The position numbers and the translations under genes are program-made. Under the pieces are notes generated by a model that ran no database searches, was not told where the DNA came from, and saw nothing but the letters and a program-made list of their open reading frames with translations. 64,000 nucleotides of DNA from Liolophura sinensis (taxonomy: Eukaryota; Mollusca; Polyplacophora; Chitonida; Chitonidae): NCBI RefSeq assembly GCF_032854445.1, contig NC_088295.1, forward strand, positions 24,787,385 through 24,851,384, read 5' to 3'. Below, piece after piece: positions 1-10,580 of this stretch (the first letter of the stretch is position 1; each line of letters begins with the position of its first letter).

Positions 1-548
1 CTTCACGGCTATTTAACCCATGTCTTTACATCCAGCATAGTCTGCAGATATCGAGTCGACCAGTGCTACAGAGATTACCACTTATCCGTGTCAACAACAC
101 ACCACGGTTGTGCCATTTATCCATCCGTCAAAAAAAAGGTGAGTAGAAGATAAATATTAAACCACGTATGGATTCACATGCACCGGAACTTGCGTAAGAA
201 GGTCACATGTGTTTGGCGGGAAGCGCAAACCATCTTTTCCTGAAGCCATGCCCCACGTAACGTACCTTGGTAAACATATTATACCCATGCAAGACGTCGA
301 AGGATGCAAAACGAAACTGTTGTATCTCTATGCAAATTATCTGTAAGAAAAAAAACACAGATCATTTTAAAAATGAGGAAATGTTATCATCATAAGTTGT
401 TGTATCTTAGCCTGGTTTAAATGTACATCTCCAGTTGTTACATTTCTCAGTTGCTAAGGTCATTAATTTGCCGTTACGTTGTCTTATTCAGGCAAAAAAC
501 AGGTGTCAAGTTGTAGACCAGAGACGCCAGTAGGCCTAGGTAGCAAAC
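1..548 (+). other. 5' region of MFSD13A copy 1, possible UTR exon
   Basis: No coding exon is seen here. A possible noncoding first exon ends at 138 (an A-run then G, followed by donor GTGAGT at 139). A pyrimidine-rich acceptor (TCTTATTCAG) ends at 491, so 492-548 may be the UTR part of the first coding exon. This is inferred from splice signals only. Confidence 0.35.
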
Positions 549-3500
549 ATGTGGGCGCTACCTCCAAAACCCGTGTTAGCATTCACAGCTGCAAGCGTTG
601 CTTTTTCCATTCTGAGTAAAATTTTCGGTTTCTATTATGTGATGGTTTTTCTTGACTTCTACCACATCGACAACTCATGGTTCCAATTCGCTCAGGTATT
701 GTTTATGATCTGGAACACCTTAAACGACCCGCTGTTCGCCTATATCCAGGATAACTCTCGCCTTCCCTTCGTGAAGACTCGACGCCATGCCATCTTGTAT
801 TCGGGACCTCTGTTCGGCTTGGTGTTTCTAGTGCCCTGGTTTCCCTGGGAGGCCATGGGTACGGGCAGTTGGGTGACGGGGCTTCACCTCATCGCTGCCC
901 TTTGTCTATACGATACAATGTACACCTTTGTAGGGCTGGCACAATCCTGCTTGTTTGCCGAGATCTCGAAAAATCACGAAGATCGCGTGCAGCTTCTGCG
1001 GTGGTCAAAGTTGGGGGCGTTCTCCGCGTCACTGGCTTTGTATCTTTGTGAATTCTCCTCCGCCAGTCTGAAATATTTTGGGTATTTTCAGCTCTCGTGT
1101 GTCTGCTTAGCTGTCATCAGCAGTTTGTTATATAAATACGCTGGTACCCATGCTAAAACACAGTACGATACTGAAGCTGAACATGAAAGCGATACTGCAC
1201 GATCCACTGAAAGTATTTGGCTGCTGACGTGGCAAATTCTCAAGTCGAGGAACTTCCTGTGCTTTGTGACTGTGAATTTCTGTCACATTTTCCACGGGAC
1301 GTTTCTGGGCAGCTTCCTGCCAATCATTGCGCAGAATCTGGCTCCACCTGAGGTTGTGCCCCCAACAGCCAGGCGAGCTCTGTATGGTGTCAAAGATATA
1401 TTCCCCAGCGTAAGTACATGTATTTACTTGTTTTATTTTATTGTTGCGGTTTAACGCCGTTTTCAAGAATATTTCATGTAAGTAGAAGTAACGGCCAGAA
1501 GTATGGTGGTAGTAATCCGGGCAGAGCCTGAAGGAAACACATGACCATCCGTAGGTGGTTGGCAGACCTTCCCACGTTCGACCGGAGAGGAAGCCAGCTT
1601 GAGATATCAGAGCAACCACAAAATTGATGAGATGCGTCTCGGTCATTGTGCTGCGCTAGCACCCTAACCACTAGGCCACAGAGACTCCTGTCTTATTTAT
1701 AGACAATACTGAAATGATCTTAATAAGCCAATGTACTTCGTCAGCACCTGGCCAACTGTCCTTTCATAGCTGAGTGAAAGTATGCAAGTTTCTGTCTTTG
1801 TCGAATACTTTATACAACTTTGCAATTGACACCAATATTTTCTGACCTGGTGAAACAAAGGATAACTTTTTAAGGGAAAAGACAGCACCTGGCCAAAACA
1901 TTTCATTCTAAGCAGGATTCTCGAACTTTCTAAAAAGTGTCATACTTTATTTTTGCAATGAGAATTCACCAGATATCATGTAGAACAAAATGACAGTATT
2001 GCACAAATGGCTGGTGTGAATCGAAGCAGCCATCTTGAGAATTTTATCCAATAAAACACGTTGCTATCTAATTACGCGGCCTACGCTGTGACGTAGCCTT
2101 TACCCATTCACTCCATGAAATGGCCTGTGATAATGCAGAACTACTGCATAAGACATCATTTTGAGATCGTTTACAACGATTTACGCCTGACCGAAGGGCC
2201 ATTTCAAAAAGTGTTATGGGTCAGGTCGGTATCATTTACCAGAGATGTAAAATCAGTTGATTTACTATCAGTGTAATATTCAACGACGGGAGCACAAATT
2301 ATATCAGACAACAGCAGACCGCTTCGGCCCAAACCGCATTCATCAACCCAGTATTACTTAGTCCTACTTAGACACGCTGTTCGAATTATACAGATAAATT
2401 TTTTGTCGTTCATGTTAGCGCTTAGTCAACATGCAGTTGCTAAATAACAAATATCAGAGTCGGCGAAAAATTCATTAGGGATGCCGAGGGTTTATAAGAA
2501 TGAGAAGACATTATCTCATTGGACAATGCTTAAAATCAATTAAATCTCATGATATGATTTTTTTCTCTGAATTTATTGGAATTGAAGTTTATTTTAGAAT
2601 GCCTAGATCAGCCTCAGTGGTGCGTAGATTTATTTCCATTTTTGTCAGAATTGAGCATGAATCCAGTTGTACAATAATCGTATTGTAATTTTGGCTTTCG
2701 AAAGCCGTTTGTATCCATTTTAATCACTTGTGAGAACGAACGAGACTGAAGCGCCATCTGACGACAGGAGGAGTGAACCAGCCAAATGGACGACTAGACT
2801 TGCCCGGTTGTTGTATAATAATTGCGATAGGTATTATCTCCTTTGATCGACCTTATTTTTCTTTTCTAGGCTCGCATCGATCACGTGACTCGTCTGTACG
2901 ACTATAAGAACGAGCTGGAGGCCACAGTGGGTGTAGGGTCTGAAAATGTGTTTATTTTGTGAATGTGTGCTTTTGTCATGAATGGTTTTGGTTTCGGCGA
3001 GAGTCAGAACAGGTTAGTTAATTATGGGGACCTCTCGCTTGACATCGATTTACGCTAGGGATGATTTAATGCGCGTGTGAAGATGCATTAAATGTGGCTT
3101 ACCGGTGATCCGACATATTGGAAGTAGCTATTCCCTGTAACTCTGCGAACACTTCGTTTTGGTCGATTTTAGAGTCAGGGGGCCCTACATTCCGCAACTA
3201 CCATAGGCTACTCATTAGATTATTACACGGGAAATACCTTCGACGTTTATAGATAGCTAGAGTAAAGGTGACGTCACCTTGCTGCTGATAATGCAGACGC
3301 GCTGGAACTGTGACAAGACGAAGTTTCATTAAACTTTTACCCATGTTGAAAAAAATCTGTAAAATAATATTTAATGCCCGTTGAAGATACTTCGAATGGT
3401 AGTTTTTAAGTGGATATTAGTCAGGTGCTGTCTTTCACTTTAATAAGATTCACCTCAACTCTTCATAGGATTATATCTCCTCCATAAAAATAGTTTGTAA

Positions 3501-4932
3501 ATATTTGCTGCATTTTGTGCATAGCGTAACGTTGTTGATCATACTCAGGTGAGCCTACCTATAGTATGTTGATCTTTTTGCATTCACAGTTGCTGGTCAT
3601 ATTTGGTGCTTCCATGATTACAGACATAGGATACTACAAACTGATTCGACTGAATTTCATCCTTAAAATAACTTTTGGCTTCGTCCTATACCTGTTCGGT
3701 ATAAACCACCCATGGCTCCTGCTGCTGATCATGATTGTGGATGGGTACGTACTATTACTCTTCTGTATAAACCACTCATGGCTCCTGCTGGTGATCATGA
3801 TTGTGGATGGGTACGTACTATTACTCTTCTGTATAAACCACGCATGGCTCCTACTGGTGATTATGATAGTGCATGGGTACGTACTATTACTGAATTTAAA
3901 TTCTGACAGTTTTTCGAACAATTAGTCAAATTAAGACCCTGATTGTCATTGATCAGTACATGCAAGCTTCGGATTTTCGGGTGATTGTTACCAGCTCTGT
4001 ATGTGGATTGGTTATTAACCTGACCGGTAAGGCTTTCATGTGATGAAATATTGTCTGCACGACATACATTTCGTTTACAATATTTTTAAATTAATAAATA
4101 TAAAAAAAAATTGAGGTAGGAATACTGACATTTTCAATGAAATGTGAATATTGAAAAGTGTAATCTGTTTCCAGTAAGCTATATGCCTAATGCCAATTGC
4201 CAATTCTTGTCTTGATATTCAGCGGACTTGGATCGGCGACGTTCTCAATGTTTAGCATGGCTTTGTCGGATATAGCAGAAGAAGATAAGATGAAGTATCA
4301 CAGACGGTAAGTTATAGTTACAAGGAATAGTTTTTGTTCGCGTCTGTGTTATGGTAACTGGACAGTCATAGGGTTCAAAGAATTTGCTGTGACAGCGTCG
4401 TCAGTTCGAACCTGCAGTCTATTTTATAGTGTTTGATTGGCTTTGAATAAAGCCATGACGTTAGGTTGTTGTATATAGACGGTATAAATGTCTCATAAAA
4501 TTGTGCGCTACTCTAGAGCCTGCATGGTAGGCCTAATGTTAGACATCAAAGCAAAAATGACCAAAGTTTCCACCAAATTATAAATATGTTACTACATATC
4601 TGGTGCCTTGCATTTGCTATCTTTTTTTCAGATTGCCGATCACCTCAATGGTATTTGGTACGAATGCGGTCATCGTGAAGTCTGTGTACTCCTTATCACC
4701 CATGGTTGTTGTTGCAGTGCTCAATATGTACAAGTATACTCAGTTTAAGCAAGATCCCACCTCGCTCTCTCCTCAAGAGATTACTTCTCTCAAGTCTGCC
4801 ATGTTTTATCTTGTGTGTTTCATTCCCATGGTAGTAGGGACAATCCAGCTGTTTGCCTGGTCCCAGTATACACTGTCAGAAACCCATAAAGTACGGCCGA
4901 AGACAGTAAAATTTAACAAAAGATTTTTGTAG
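549..4932 (+). CDS. MFSD13A: MFSD13A/TMEM180-like membrane protein, copy 1 (4 exons)
   Basis: A multi-pass membrane protein of the MFSD13A (TMEM180) branch of the major facilitator fold; the family's substrate is not known to me. Coding exons: 549-1409, 3590-3744, 4223-4306, 4632-4932, joined in phases 0, 2, 2, giving 466 aa. Exon 1 carries the conserved WNTLNDPLFAY segment (about residues 57-67), followed by KTRRHAILY and the PWFPWE turn. Hydrophobic stretches at about 8-40, 85-100, 110-130 and 160-195 fit transmembrane helices. Exon 3 encodes ALSDIAEED and exon 4 FGTNAVIVKS with two further hydrophobic segments. Start ATG 549 lies just before the first helix. The end of exon 2 is triplicated together with its donor (see separate entry), so longer isoforms are possible. 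It faces a paralogue at 10581-15612. Confidence 0.9.
1437..1688 (-). mobile_element. SINE type A, intron 1 of MFSD13A copy 1
   Basis: A tRNA-derived SINE read on the minus strand. Its tail is near 1437 (cggtttaacgccg, ttcaagaatatttca) and its head near 1688, with an eroded A box and B box. The body matches the other type A copies in this window (PWM-like blocks such as ccttcccacg and gaggaagccagc). It starts only 28 bases after the exon 1 donor. Confidence 0.75.
3693..3886 (+). repeat. 66 bp tandem triplication of an exon end and its splice donor
   Basis: Three near-identical 66 bp units cover the last third of MFSD13A copy 1 exon 2 and its donor. GTACGT donors fall at 3745, 3811 and 3877, exactly 66 bp apart. 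The unit is 22 codons and stays in frame; each encodes a helix-like segment of the type WLLLVIMIVDGYVLLLFC. Using the second or third donor would add 22 or 44 residues without changing phase. The paralogue has only one copy of this segment. Read-through past the third unit reaches a stop at 3923. Confidence 0.9.
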
Positions 4933-5182
4933 GCATTCGAAAGGAATGGGTCTGAAGATGAAATAATCATAAAACTGTCCTGTCTATAGAAAAGGCAAAG
5001 GTGAATGGCATCTCCACATGAATCAAAGGTTAGAAAGTATATGCAACTAACTTAACCAACGCAGAGAGTCAAAGCCGCGAAAGTAGCGTGGATGGAACAA
5101 TTTAAAACAGAAATCATTTTTATTAGTCACCTGCTTGGGATATACAAATGCTTATATGTTGATAACAGTTATGTATCAGCAC

Positions 5183-5188
5183 AATAAA
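5183..5188 (+). terminator. Candidate polyadenylation signal, MFSD13A copy 1
   Basis: AATAAA lies 250 bases after the stop codon at 4932. It is the first good signal downstream. Confidence 0.45.
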
Positions 5189-5944
5189 GCCGCCATATTC
5201 ATTTGCCAGAACAGTCCATATACAAAGCTTTTCGCTTTTGACAAAAATAGTTTGCGCCATGTATCATTTTGCATCTATATATCTTTTTTACTTATGTATG
5301 CAATCACCTAGATTTGTATGTGTATTCAGATTCAAACTTCTTAGTAATATTACCCTTTTACAAGGGTAAGTTATATATACTCCCCGATGAATCTCAAAAT
5401 TGGTGTTTTCATTTCTTTCTTTCTTTCTTCGGTATTTAACATCACTAATATAGCCTGCTACATTGTTTTACCTTATAGAGCTGTAAATATACATGTTTAG
5501 AAGATCTAGATTCTTACACCGGCATATGTATTATCATTATAAAAAATTACAGGCTCTTTTTGCTTTAAGCTCATACGTACAAGCATATATCTCGTAACAA
5601 GATTATCATTCTGTTCCATCTGGGACTAATATGTTAGTCATTAAATGCACAAGCCTTCTCAGTTTGTGGGATCCGAACACTTCAACCAAACGACCAGTCA
5701 GTGTGGTGGGCGACATTTCTGCGAGGCCTTGCGTCAATACGTGGAACCTATTAGAGTATGGGAGTGAAATATGGCAAGATTCACTGCCAGGTCTTGCGTG
5801 TTGTTGAACGGAAGGCCCCCTACTTGCATGTGTCCCCCCCCCCCCCTTCAAGAATGCATACAACTGTGTGTTACGATTACAATTTTGTGTGCCCTTGTAC
5901 AGCATATATAGACAGTAATGCTGCCGGGACGAGATTTAGTTCAG

Positions 5945-6232
5945 AGAGCAAGGTGTGCGAGTTACAATAACATACCAATTCACGAGGTACATAATTTAAG
6001 CGTGGGTTCAATCCCGACCCGAGACACGGAATTTCTGTATTAATATGTATAGTCCTAAGCCTACCAATATAAGACATAGGTCACCCTTGGCGAAGTTCGT
6101 CCGTAACTTGTCTCAGGCTTGTGTGTGGTTTATCCAAAGCCGTCCGTTTCCTCCACTCATGCAGTTCAATGCGTCCGTAAATTCCTGTGAAAAGTTCTAA
6201 GTATGGCGTTAAAGGAAATAAATAAATAGAAT
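5945..6232 (+). mobile_element. SINE type C
   Basis: A tRNA-like head with a B box (gggttcaatcccg at about 6003), then a body with the blocks gtccgtaacttgtc and tttcctccactcatgcag, ending in an aaataaataaata tail near 6230. It is a different family from types A and B here. Confidence 0.6.
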
Positions 6233-6371
6233 AATACCTTTCATGCATGGCATTATATACATGTAATATATTAATTTGTATATTTTTATGTAACTATTTT
6301 TGCTCATGATTATCACAGGTAACAGGACTGACCCGCTTTTCCCAGTACATGTCAGCATGACAAAATACAGA

Positions 6372-6569
6372 CCAGCTGCGATGGGCGAGAACTTGACTTC
6401 ATTGTGCATAGTGCAGTTCATTGTATGGCCATTGTAAGCTGGGTATTGTTGTTTTGTATCATTAAAATTCCCAGCTGCGAATGGGCGAGAACTTGACTTC
6501 ATTGTTCATAGTGCAGTTCATTGTATGGCCATTGTAAGCTGGGTATTGTTGTTTTGTATCATTAAATTT
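6372..6569 (+). repeat. 99 bp direct tandem duplication
   Basis: Two adjacent, almost identical copies of a unit running from cagctgcgatgggcgag to tgtatcattaaa, starting at 6373 and 6472. They differ by an inserted A, a g/t change and a few end changes, so the duplication is recent. Confidence 0.9.
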
Positions 6570-7239
6570 CTCAGCTTTGTGCTTGCTTTGTTTAACTTTG
6601 TTTTACCCGCAAGCACATTATACATGTAGACTGATTGAATTATCATAACATCTTTTCTTAATTTCACTCTGATTATAAGATAGGGAGTTTATTAGATACT
6701 TTGTTAATAATATGGCAAAAGAACACCACGGTGTGGAGGGAGTACATGGCAATTACAAACCTTTCCACAGGGCTTGAGGCGTTACCGGGTGAAAATTGAG
6801 AAGTGTGTAGTTAATACATTCGACACTAGTAAAGCTGGTAAGCTTAGCACACAACATGAATCTGGCAGCTTCAAATGCTATGATATCTGCTATCATGAAT
6901 TGAGCTCTATGAGACGAGATTATGTTAAATTCATCACTTAACACACAAAATCACCATCACCTTTCAGGCCATATCACCAGTCTATCACTCTTATACGAAT
7001 GACTCTTGAGGTTTGTTTCCTGGCCCCTCTTTGTACCGCAACAGAGTGAAACTCGAGAAGATGCAAACGTGTAACATTAACTAGTGTCGAGGTTGTGACT
7101 GACGAATTCAAGGCAAAGGTAAAATAAACGGCCTGTACTGATAAACGGTCGTATATGTGGGCGACAGGCTTTTTTCACGAAAGTTGTTGAACAAAGATAT
7201 TGGACATTATTTATCAAATATAAATATATCAAAATCAAC

Positions 7240-7535
7240 AGACCGGCGCGATAGCACACCTTGGTCGACTTCGCGAACGGTAGATCCAGGGTCAATCCTG
7301 GGTCGGTTGTACCTTCCTCGCTTGGCATTCAGCTATAAAGGGTATATTGGTTGACGAAGTCCAGTATAATGGGCTTGCCTTCGGTAAGTCGTCTCACTAA
7401 AGCAGATAAAAGGGCGGTGGAAATCCGTCAGTAACAAGGAGGCATATTACGTGCACTCTTAGCGCTCCTTCGTTGTCGCATGACTGAAAAATTGTTAGGT
7501 ACGACGTTAAACACCAAGCACTCACTTACTCAACA
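7240..7535 (+). mobile_element. SINE type B, copy 1
   Basis: Shares with the copies at 9010 and 18193 a B box (agggtcaatcctggg), the blocks cttcggtaagtcgtctca and ggtggaaatccgtc, and a tail of the form gacgttaaacaccaagcactcac. The 5' head is damaged. Confidence 0.8.
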
Positions 7536-8076
7536 GAATGAATATTAAAGTCTTTACCTCATCGATCGTTTGATCCCAAACTTTGGGTACCTGCATTATA
7601 ATGAATAATTTTATAGGTTTAAATCTCGCATGACGTTATAGAGCACTTATTTCGACGTGGAGGAATGGTGTAACTTACGCCTGCAAAACAGATCGTGACA
7701 AGTTACCGACGCTAAGCAGCCATATAGATTGCCTATATTACACTGTCACGCGTATCTGTTCTAAATTCACATAGCTTATATTATACCCAGTGTCAAATAG
7801 AACTATGATCGTTGATTCCAAGAATTTAAATATGCTCGAAATTGCCATAACTGTATGGGAAATGGTCAGGTTGCTAAAAGTTAGTTCATTGTAACTACGT
7901 GTATATTATGACAACACGTGTTGCCATGGTCAGTGATAGTACCTACACGATTGCTTCGTTAGGCCCTTTAAGCTGTCAAAAACATACAGTCCTAAGCACC
8001 AAGATCTGAAAATTGTGTTGGATTACAGCTTCTTGGCTTAAAAATTAGGGCAGTTCTGAACTTTTGGCTTGTGATG

Positions 8077-8352
8077 TATTTATTTATTTATTTGATTGGT
8101 GTTTATCGCCGTATACAAGAATAAAATTCATATTATATTCATATAATTCGCCGGATAAGTAGTGGGAGGAAACAGGACAGAGCCCGGGGAGGGTGGGGAT
8201 CCACGACCATCCGCAGCCTGCTAGCAGACCTTCCCACGTACTAGCGGAGAAGAAGCCAGCATGAGCTGGATCTCGCAGTAACCGCACTGGTGAGAAGCTC
8301 CTATGTCACTGTGCTTCACCAGCAAGCTAACCTCCAGGCCACGGAAGCCTCC
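8077..8352 (-). mobile_element. SINE type A
   Basis: Minus-strand type A element. An atttatttatttattt tail is at 8077, followed by tggtgtttatcgccg, a diverged body and a head ending near 8352 (ggccacggaagcctcc on the plus strand). Confidence 0.75.
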
Positions 8353-9009
8353 TGTGATGCATTTAGTGACAAATGTCCACATTTAATGCCATAAAATGCT
8401 ATAAATATCAGTAATAAAGGGCATTATTTTAACACCATTACAATGGGAAAACAAGAAGTTTCTCTCCCACTTAGGCAAACATGTACATGACAACACCGAG
8501 ACCAAGACAACAGAGCTTAAGATCAGGCAATCTGTGCTACACGGTAGTTTAACGGTTTAGAGGGAGTGGGTGGGAGAGTATAATAGAAAATCCCCGTCAC
8601 CAATACACATTTAATATAAATATTTAAAAAATATAAATATTTAAAAATATAAAAGTTTGTACATCCATTACATAATTTCATGACATGTGGAGTGTTTTCA
8701 CAACGGTAATTGCATACACGCACCCAGAGTTAAGGGTAGGATGGAGATTATGGTGGAGGGTTGAAGGGCCACACGAATAATCAACAAGCATTCTGGAAGT
8801 ATGGCAAAAGATACATGGTTCCCACCAGTTAAAGGTGTCAGAATATTCGCCATGTCAAAGTCCACACCAGATCAAGAACGGTCATAGCCTTGACGAAACT
8901 AGATGAAATGGTCCAAAACTTAGTCCGTAACTTGTCTCCGTGAAGCCTGATACCAAGTTTTATATCAGGATAACGAATGTTTTAATCGGTAAACTGCCAA
9001 GTCCATATA

Positions 9010-9352
9010 TACCGGCCCCGGTGGCTCAGTTGGTATTGCGCCAGCCTCGGGGCGGTAGATCTAGGGTCAATCCTGGGTCGGGTCACACCTAAGACCATAA
9101 AAGAGGAAGTTGTGCCTTCTTCGCCTGGCGTTTAGCGTTAAGGGGAAGTGCAACGACTGGTTGACACGTGTTAGTATAATGGCTCTGGTGGGTAGCTTAT
9201 TTGCCTTCGGCAAGTCGTCTCAGTGAAGGAGTACTAGATAAAAGAGCGGTGGAAATCCGTCCTGCAACAGGGAGGCACATTACATGCACTCTAAGGACTC
9301 AAATGACTGAAAAATTGTTTGACGTTAAACCCCAAGCACTCACTCACTCACC
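9010..9352 (+). mobile_element. SINE type B, full-length copy
   Basis: The best type B copy. The head contains gtggctcagttggt (A-box-like, about 9019) and agggtcaatcctgggtcg (B box, about 9062). The body follows, then gacgttaaaccccaagc and a (cact)n tail ending near 9352. Confidence 0.85.
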
Positions 9353-10202
9353 AAAACAGAATATATACCTCCATGGTCTGACGGATTGACAGACGAGGTG
9401 TAAACTTATAGCCCCTGTGGTATCAGACTAATAAGGAGAGAGAAGAGATTACTTACATAAAAATTAAAAAACAAAGTCATAAAAATGCACTGAAATTAGA
9501 TGTTTGTGAAGTCAAAATACTGAGTAACTCTTGCCGAAATTTCAAGCATTATAAAACATTCTGTTTGTAACTTTTGGAGCAGAAAAACGTGCTCAGCATC
9601 AAGCAAAGCGAAATTGATTTTTAAGAATTGAAAAGTGTAGAAATGTTGAAAGTGTTTACCACAACACAGGGCCTGTCATTTTTATGTAGCTAAAATTACA
9701 AGAAACAGATTACACAGAAGTATGCCACATACAAAATGTAAAAAAAAAAAAAAAAAATTCTAGAAAAAGTCCTGAATTTGTAAACTAGCACCAAAAACAA
9801 GACATTTTGAACAGTTTCTCCTACAACACTATGACTTTCACAACTTTCTGCTGGAACCTTCAATTGCACAAATGTACAAGCAGTAGAATTAATAGACCGA
9901 AGGGCAGTCACCCATAATTTGCAAGCCCCTTCACACTGTGAATTTCTGTCTATAATACATTAACCATTTAAGGTCTACATTTACTCCTATCTACTCGTCT
10001 ATTAAATTATTATCCAACTTTGTGTACAGTCTACACATCTATAGGTTCAAAGCATGGGGATATTGCAAATTTAGCAGAGCTGACATATACCAATTACTGG
10101 TAGCACGACACATTTTAATGACAACATCTATTCCACATGTATATCCTATTTCACCAAAATAATCATTCTTTATCCTGATCATTTCCTTAACACAGTAAAT
10201 AC

Positions 10203-10208
10203 TTTATT
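10203..10208 (-). terminator. Candidate polyadenylation signal, MFSD13A copy 2
   Basis: AATAAA on the minus strand (TTTATT on plus), 373 bases past the stop codon of the second MFSD13A gene. Confidence 0.35.
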
Positions 10209-10580
10209 ACTATCACTACAAATCATTACTACGTGTACACATGTTGATTATTCCCTACTAAAACTTTCCTTTGAATCACCTTATGTTTGATTTCTTGGGG
10301 GTTGCACATGTGTACCTATTTTCTGTATCAATACACTGCACTTCTTTGTTCTGATAAAACATTGTCATATGTATCATTGAAATTTCAAGACACTTTTCAT
10401 GATAAAAAATAATTGTATTACAATCCCCATGACACACAGCTGCCATGGTAAGTACTTGTACCATCAATATTCCCGGCACACTCAGGTCACTAGCTATGAC
10501 ATAGGGCTCCTATTAGCAAATTTTTAAGGTCACCTTGCACAGTTAACAGAGTCTACCATCAAACCAACGGTCAAGTTTGG

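Larger units (their letters stand above)
4933..10580. other. Intergenic region between the convergent MFSD13A copies
   Basis: No supported gene. It holds the 3' ends of the two convergent genes, SINEs at 5945-6232, 7240-7535, 8077-8352 and 9010-9352, a 99 bp direct duplication at 6372-6569, a 14-base C run near 5828, and AT-rich filler. From about 9360 to 10200 I see nothing beyond an A-run. Confidence 0.6.

Noticed and set aside
1128-1671. Minus-strand open frames of 172 and 65 codons
   Set aside because: One is the antisense of MFSD13A exon 1 plus a SINE, the other is SINE sequence. Neither resembles a protein.
9010-9110. Possible tRNA gene (A and B boxes)
   Set aside because: The boxes belong to SINE heads. 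No cloverleaf with a paired acceptor stem could be drawn here or at the other SINE heads.
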